Positions 59,841 to 64,000 of a stretch of 64,000 nt of DNA are shown here, one piece after another. Both the position numbers and the translations under genes were made by a program. The stretch's first letter is position 1, and every line of letters starts with the position of its first letter. Below the pieces are notes generated by a model. It saw only the letters and a program-made list of their open reading frames with translations. It had not been told where the DNA came from and made no database searches. The stretch is from contig NZ_JAADJT010000005.1 in assembly GCF_011090165.1 (NCBI RefSeq), positions 310,001 to 374,000 on the forward strand. The letters are read 5' to 3'. The DNA is from Duganella aceris (GTDB lineage Bacteria; Pseudomonadota; Gammaproteobacteria; Burkholderiales; Burkholderiaceae_D).

Positions 59841-62069
59841 ATGAGTGTGCACGCACAACAAGGACTATCACGCGCGCCGGCCATGCGCCGACATCGCGTC
59901 GGCGCTGCCATGGGCATGGGGCTGCTCCAGACCTTCCTGCTGCTGGCGGCGCTGGCGGCGCAGCCCGGCGCGGCGGCCCAGCCCGCAGTGCCCGAGATCC
60001 CGTTGGCGCCAGCCCATGCCGCCGCGGTGACCACGCCCAGCGCGCCCGACGCCTGGGGCGGCATCCGTAGCGGCACCGAGGCGACGCTGTCCGACCGGGT
60101 GGTGTCCTACCGCATCGCCGCCACGCTCGATCCGGTCAAGCACACAGTCACCGGCAAGCAGACGCTGACCTGGCGCAACCGCAGCGCGCAGAGCGCCGGC
60201 AGCGTCTACCTGCACTTGTATCTGAACGCCTTCGAAGGCGAGAACAGTACCTTCGCCACCGAACGGCGGGCGCGCAAGGGCGGCTTCCGCACCGGGGTCG
60301 CCACCGGCGACGGCGAGTGGGGCTATATCGAACTGCGCGGCGTGACGCAGGGCGGCGCCCGTGTGCCGTGGCGCTTCGTCCATCCGGACGGCGGGCCGGA
60401 CACCGACCATACCGTGGTGCGCCTCGATTTGCCGATCCCGGTCGCGGCCGGCGCGTCGACCAATCTGGACATCAGCTTTTTCGACCAGTTGCCGCGCGTT
60501 GTGGCGCGCACCGGTTACTTCGGCAGCTTCCACCTGGTCGGCCAGTGGTTTCCCAAGATCGCCGTGCTGGAATTGCCCGGCGAGCGCGGCGCCACCGCAC
60601 CGCGCTGGAACGCGCACGAGATGCACCTGGAATCGGAGTTTTACGCCGACTTCGGCAGCTACGACGTGCGCTTGACCGTACCCAAGGGCTACACGGTCGG
60701 CGCCACCGGCGAGCGGCAGGGACCGCCGCTGGAACAGGGCGGCATGCTGACGCATCATTTCATGCAGGACGACGTGCATGATTTCGCCTGGACCGCCGAC
60801 AACCGTACCGGTACACCGCTGAGCGATACCTGGACGGTGCCCGGCGGCGCGCCGGTGACGATCACGGTGCTGTATCCGAAAGAGCTGGCGTCGAACGCGG
60901 AGCCGGCGCTACGGGCGACCAAACAGGCCCTGAACTATTTCTCCAACACGCTGGGGCCGTATCCGTACCGCACCATCACAGTGGTGGTGCCGCCGCATAA
61001 CGCCGACGAGGCGGGCGGCATGGAATACCCGACCTTCGTCACCACCGAAAGCCACGCCGATGTCAGCGCCAACACGCTGGACGCCTACCTGACCGATTTC
61101 ACCACCATCCACGAGTTCGGCCACGGCTATTTTTACGGCATCCTGGCGTCGAACGAATTCGAAGAGCCGATGCTCGACGAAGGCTTGAACAATTATTGGA
61201 ACTTCCGCATGCTGCGCGACCGTCCCATCCACCTGACCACATCGTTCCTGCGCCGGCTCGGCCTGGGCGTGGCGTGGGAGGGATTCGCCTCGGAGCGCTC
61301 GCAAGCGCCGCGCGCGGCGCCGGCCGACGCGCCGGGACAGAACGCCTACGACCGCCTGCAGGGAATGACGCCGATCTACACCCGCACCTCGGGCACCATG
61401 CGCGACCTGGAGGCGCGCATCGGCAAGGAGGCCACCGAGCGCGCCTTCAAGGAATACTACCGGCGCTGGAAATTCCGCCACCCGAGCGTGGCGGACCTGC
61501 GCGAAACGCTGGCCGAGGCCAGCGGTCAGCGCGCCATCGTCGAACAGGTGTTTGCGCAGCAGATCTACAAGGTGGCGCGGATCGACGACCGCATCGAGGA
61601 ATTCGACAGCGAGGAAGTGCTGCCGCTGACCGGCACCGCGCAGGTGGACGGCGTGCGGATGGAACGGCTCAAGGGGGAGGTGGAGACCGCCATCTCCGCC
61701 AAGCGCGCGATGTGGAAGCACGACCATCCGGCGGCGGCGGAGGGCAGCGGCCCGTTCCCGTTCGAGACCACGGTGCTGCTGCGCCGGCGTGGCGCGCCGG
61801 TGCGGCAAACGCTGGTGGTCAAGTTCGCCGACGGCACGCGGGAAGAGGTGGTTTGGGACGACGAGCGCCAGTGGGTGCGCTACAGCTGGGTCAAGCCGGT
61901 CAGGGCGGTGTCGGCGGAAATGGACCCGGAGCGCGCTCACCTGATGGATATCAGCAAGCTGGACGACAGCAAGACCATCGTGCCCGACCGCGCGGCGTCG
62001 ATACGCTGGAGCCTGGAGCTGGGCGCCTTGTGGCAAATGTTCCTCACCCTGATTGCGAGCATCGTATGA
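59841..62069 (+). CDS. M1 family zinc metallopeptidase (secreted)
   Basis: 742 residues from ATG 59841. A signal peptide or anchor covers about residues 15-48. Gluzincin motifs are complete: GGMEYPTFV (the M1 G-x-M-E-N-type exopeptidase loop, with Tyr for Asn), His424-Glu425-x-x-His428 (IHEFGHGYFYG) and Glu447 (LDEGLNNYW) as third zinc ligand. The protein resembles M1 members that trim N-terminal residues in the periplasm. The C-terminus ends in a hydrophobic helix (LGALWQMFLTLIASIV), a likely membrane anchor. Its stop overlaps the ATG of a six-helix membrane protein, so the two probably form a unit. Confidence 0.9.
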   Translation: MSVHAQQGLSRAPAMRRHRVGAAMGMGLLQTFLLLAALAAQPGAAAQPAVPEIPLAPAHAAAVTTPSAPDAWGGIRSGTEATLSDRVVSYRIAATLDPVKHTVTGKQTLTWRNRSAQSAGSVYLHLYLNAFEGENSTFATERRARKGGFRTGVATGDGEWGYIELRGVTQGGARVPWRFVHPDGGPDTDHTVVRLDLPIPVAAGASTNLDISFFDQLPRVVARTGYFGSFHLVGQWFPKIAVLELPGERGATAPRWNAHEMHLESEFYADFGSYDVRLTVPKGYTVGATGERQGPPLEQGGMLTHHFMQDDVHDFAWTADNRTGTPLSDTWTVPGGAPVTITVLYPKELASNAEPALRATKQALNYFSNTLGPYPYRTITVVVPPHNADEAGGMEYPTFVTTESHADVSANTLDAYLTDFTTIHEFGHGYFYGILASNEFEEPMLDEGLNNYWNFRMLRDRPIHLTTSFLRRLGLGVAWEGFASERSQAPRAAPADAPGQNAYDRLQGMTPIYTRTSGTMRDLEARIGKEATERAFKEYYRRWKFRHPSVADLRETLAEASGQRAIVEQVFAQQIYKVARIDDRIEEFDSEEVLPLTGTAQVDGVRMERLKGEVETAISAKRAMWKHDHPAAAEGSGPFPFETTVLLRRRGAPVRQTLVVKFADGTREEVVWDDERQWVRYSWVKPVRAVSAEMDPERAHLMDISKLDDSKTIVPDRAASIRWSLELGALWQMFLTLIASIV

Positions 62070-62953
62070 AACAGAATTCCCGTCGCCCCGGCCTGGGCGC
62101 GGTTGCGCGCGCCGCCGCCGCCGCGCTGCAATGGCGCTTGCTGATCTTGTGGACCGGTTGCCTGTTGCTGCCGACGGCGGTGCTGTCGCTGCCGGTGTGG
62201 GGCTTGCTCAGCGGTGCGCTGGACTATTCGGTGCATGCTTCGGTGCTGGCCCGTCAGCTCGACGCGCTGGCCGCGTTCGACCTGCGTGATGTGTTCGCGC
62301 AAAATGTGGGCACCGTCGGTACGGCGGGCGTGCTGGCGCTGCTGATCACTTTGTTGTTGTCGCCGCTGTTGTCGGGCATGGCGATCACCGCCGCCCGGGT
62401 CGCCCGCGCCGGCGACAGCGCCCGCGCCGGATTCCGCCAATTGACGCGCGGCGCGCTGGCGCAGTACGGACGCATGCTGCGCATGCTGGTGTGGAGCGTG
62501 GTGCCGCTGGGCGCCGCGCTGGCGTTGGGCGGCGTGGTCATGAACCAGGTGGCGCGCCACAACGAGTCCGCGATCACCGAGGCCGACGCGGCACTGGTCT
62601 CGTGGCTCGGTATCGGCGTGGCGCTGTTGCTGTTCGTCCTCGCCCACGCCACGCTGGACGCCGGCCGCGCGGTGCTGGCGCTGGCGCCGGAGCGGACCTC
62701 GGCGGTCAAGGCCTGGTGGTCCGGAGTGGTGCTGCTGGCCAGGCGGCCGTTGGCGGTGCTGGGCGTGTGGCTGGCGGTCGCGTTGCCGGGATGCCTGGTG
62801 GCGGCGGTGCTGGGCGTGGTCCGCGCCAACTGCCCGCCGCTGGGCGTGGTCAGCGTGGTACTGGGCTTCCTCATCATCCAGCTGGCCGCGCTGGCCCTGG
62901 CGTGGACGCGCAACGCCCGGCTGTTCGCGCTGATCGCCCTGGCCGACGCCTAA
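62066..62953 (+). CDS. Six-helix membrane protein of unknown function, coupled to M1 peptidase
   Basis: 295 residues with about six membrane helices (around 25-48, 88-110, 139-158, 176-195, 228-249 and 257-276). I do not recognise a named family. There is no signal peptide, transport signature or catalytic motif. The ATG overlaps the M1 peptidase stop (ATGA), which indicates translational coupling and a shared role, perhaps anchoring, assembly or transport of products. Charged loops fit an inner-membrane location. Confidence 0.78.
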   Translation: MKQNSRRPGLGAVARAAAAALQWRLLILWTGCLLLPTAVLSLPVWGLLSGALDYSVHASVLARQLDALAAFDLRDVFAQNVGTVGTAGVLALLITLLLSPLLSGMAITAARVARAGDSARAGFRQLTRGALAQYGRMLRMLVWSVVPLGAALALGGVVMNQVARHNESAITEADAALVSWLGIGVALLLFVLAHATLDAGRAVLALAPERTSAVKAWWSGVVLLARRPLAVLGVWLAVALPGCLVAAVLGVVRANCPPLGVVSVVLGFLIIQLAALALAWTRNARLFALIALADA

Positions 62954-63070
62954 GCTGTACCGTGACTGTGTGATGGCGGCGTTTGGTGCGTATCGGGCAC
63001 CATGGTGAGCACCTTTGTGTATCTACCGGCGCGGGCGGTTCGTATCTAACATGGGCTGGTACGAATCGCT

Positions 63071-63107
63071 GCCAGTCGCCCGACTGGCGAGGCCCGCCCG
63101 CCGGGCC
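63071..63107. promoter_or_regulatory. Two tandem hairpins/palindromes before the metallo-hydrolase gene
   Basis: GCCAGTCG and CGACTGGC (63071-63088, 2-base centre) form a perfect inverted repeat. GGCCCG and CGGGCC (63091-63107, 5-base loop) form a second right behind it. They end 7 bp before the CAGGAGA ribosome site. Either they form an operator or a 5' leader structure; both are inferences. An additional 10-bp palindrome CACCATGGTG lies at 62998-63007. Confidence 0.4.
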
Positions 63108-63127
63108 ATCTTTCAGGAGATGTCATC

Positions 63128-64000
63128 ATGTCAGCCATAGATACCCCCGTGCGTCCAGCCAGCCCAGCGCATGACGAATTGGTCCCTTCCCGTTACGCGC
63201 TGAAGGTCGGCGAGATCGAAGTGCTGGTGGTCAGCGACGGCGTGCTGCCGCTGCCGACGCAGACCATGGCCACCAACGCCACCCCGGCCGACCTGGCCAC
63301 CTGGCTGCAACACATGTTCATGCCGCCGGACGCCTTCGATTGGCCGCTGAATGTGCTGGTGGCGCGCAGCGGCGGCCGCACCATCCTGGTCGATACCGGT
63401 CTGGGTGGCCAGTTCCCGGACTTCCCGCGCGCCGGGCAATTCCCGATGCGCCTCGAAGCGGCGGGCATCGACCTGGCCGATGTCACCGACATCGTGATCA
63501 CCCACATGCACATGGACCATGTCGGCGGCTTGCTGGTCGACGGCATCAAGCAGCGGCTGCGCCCGGACGTGCGCATCCACGTCACCGCCGCCGAAGTCGC
63601 GTTCTGGCAAGCGCCGGACTTCACCCACACTTCGATGCCGACCCCGGTGCCGCCGGTGCTGCGGGCGACCGCCACCCGCTTCATGGAGGAGTACCGCGAA
63701 CAATTGCGCCCCTTCGACGACACCTGCGAGGTGGCGCCGGGCGTGGTGGCGCGCCTGACCGGCGGACATACGCCCGGTCACTGCGTGGTCGATCTGTCAT
63801 CGGGCGGCGAGCGCTTGACGTTCGCCGGCGACGCGGTGTTCCCGGTCGGCTTCGACCACCCGGACTGGCACAACGGCTTCGAGCACGATCCGGATGAAGC
63901 GGCGCGCGTCCGCCTCGCCCTGTTCCGCGAAGTGGCGCAGAACGGCGCGCTGCTGGTGGCCACCCATTTGCCGTTCCCGTCGGTCGGCCGGGTCGCGGCC
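63128..64000 (+). CDS. Metallo-beta-lactamase-fold hydrolase (3' partial)
   Basis: The frame opens at ATG 63128 with AGGAGA upstream and runs past the end of the window, so the C-terminus is missing. The MBL metal site is clear: His126-x-His128-x-Asp130-His131 (THMHMDHVGG), His214 and His218 (TGGHTPGH) and the later Asp in TFAGDAVFPVGFDHPDW. The N-terminal layout (YALKVGEIEVLVVSDG) is typical of the group containing N-acyl-homoserine lactonases and various uncharacterised hydrolases. There is no signal peptide. The precise substrate is unknown; quorum quenching is only one option. Confidence 0.88.
   Translation, partial: MSAIDTPVRPASPAHDELVPSRYALKVGEIEVLVVSDGVLPLPTQTMATNATPADLATWLQHMFMPPDAFDWPLNVLVARSGGRTILVDTGLGGQFPDFPRAGQFPMRLEAAGIDLADVTDIVITHMHMDHVGGLLVDGIKQRLRPDVRIHVTAAEVAFWQAPDFTHTSMPTPVPPVLRATATRFMEEYREQLRPFDDTCEVAPGVVARLTGGHTPGHCVVDLSSGGERLTFAGDAVFPVGFDHPDWHNGFEHDPDEAARVRLALFREVAQNGALLVATHLPFPSVGRVAA

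Noticed and set aside
1..64000. Search for tRNA, rRNA, IS elements, integrases, phage genes, toxin-antitoxin or defence systems
   Set aside because: Nothing recognisable was found by eye. A profile search (tRNA and Rfam covariance models, transposase and defence-system HMMs) would be needed to exclude diverged ones.

Overview
This is a GC-rich, densely coding window with about fifty protein genes and no rRNA, tRNA, IS element or CRISPR array that I can see. The three TonB-dependent receptors, a Burkholderiales-type porin, the OmpR-less catabolic gene blocks and many secreted glycan- and peptide-active enzymes suggest a free-living Gram-negative betaproteobacterium, probably of the Oxalobacteraceae (Massilia/Duganella type). 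The taxonomic call is inference; no marker gene settles it.

Layout. (1) 1-2045: tail of a sugar (acid) operon, with a TIM-barrel sugar isomerase and a Gfo/Idh/MocA dehydrogenase. (2) 2029-8467: a minus-strand operon of an HD hydrolase, a ZIP metal transporter, a beta-carbonic-anhydrase-like protein, a second HD hydrolase and an Old Yellow Enzyme, with a divergent DJ-1/AraC regulator; then a TetR gene with a textbook operator/promoter and an NmrA-type oxidoreductase. (3) 8477-18062: a glycan-utilisation locus with two GH2 enzymes, a TonB receptor, an SGNH acetylesterase and a GntR/FCD regulator; four copies of a CTAATATATTAG-like palindrome lie upstream of its genes. (4) 18093-21729: an unknown small protein, an orphan 2-oxoglutarate dehydrogenase E1 and a decayed AraC regulator. 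(5) 21713-33539: a catabolic island with porin, enolase-superfamily enzyme, alpha/beta hydrolase, two enoyl-CoA hydratases, lactonase-like amidohydrolase, carboxymuconolactone-decarboxylase-like protein, CoA transferase, GST, GntR/UTRA regulator, 3-hydroxyacyl-CoA dehydrogenase and MFS transporter. Its two outer promoters carry nearly the same operator. (6) 33704-36249 (minus): class II aldolase, DUF3830 protein and GPH-type transporter, facing (7) 36487-49971 (plus): a TonB receptor and a run of D-amino-acid/D-peptide genes (DgcA-like racemase, DgcN-like acetyltransferase, penicillin-binding-type serine hydrolase, S9 peptidase, aminotransferase, M55 D-aminopeptidase, ketoacid-type reductase), closed by a LysR gene. 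An 18-bp perfect inverted repeat sits in the divergent gap. (8) 49981-58123 (minus): an alpha-glucan locus with TonB receptor, GH13 amylase, a GH97 protein that has lost its catalytic barrel, and an MHS-family permease. (9) 58203-64000: orphan FlaG, AraC regulator, M1 metallopeptidase coupled to a six-helix membrane protein, and the start of a metallo-beta-lactamase-fold hydrolase.

The strongest candidates for undescribed biology are the D-glutamyl-peptide locus (7), the two-operator catabolic island (5), the HD/carbonic anhydrase/ZIP operon (2), the barrel-less GH97 protein, and a recently expanded 132-bp coding tandem repeat inside the S9 peptidase.
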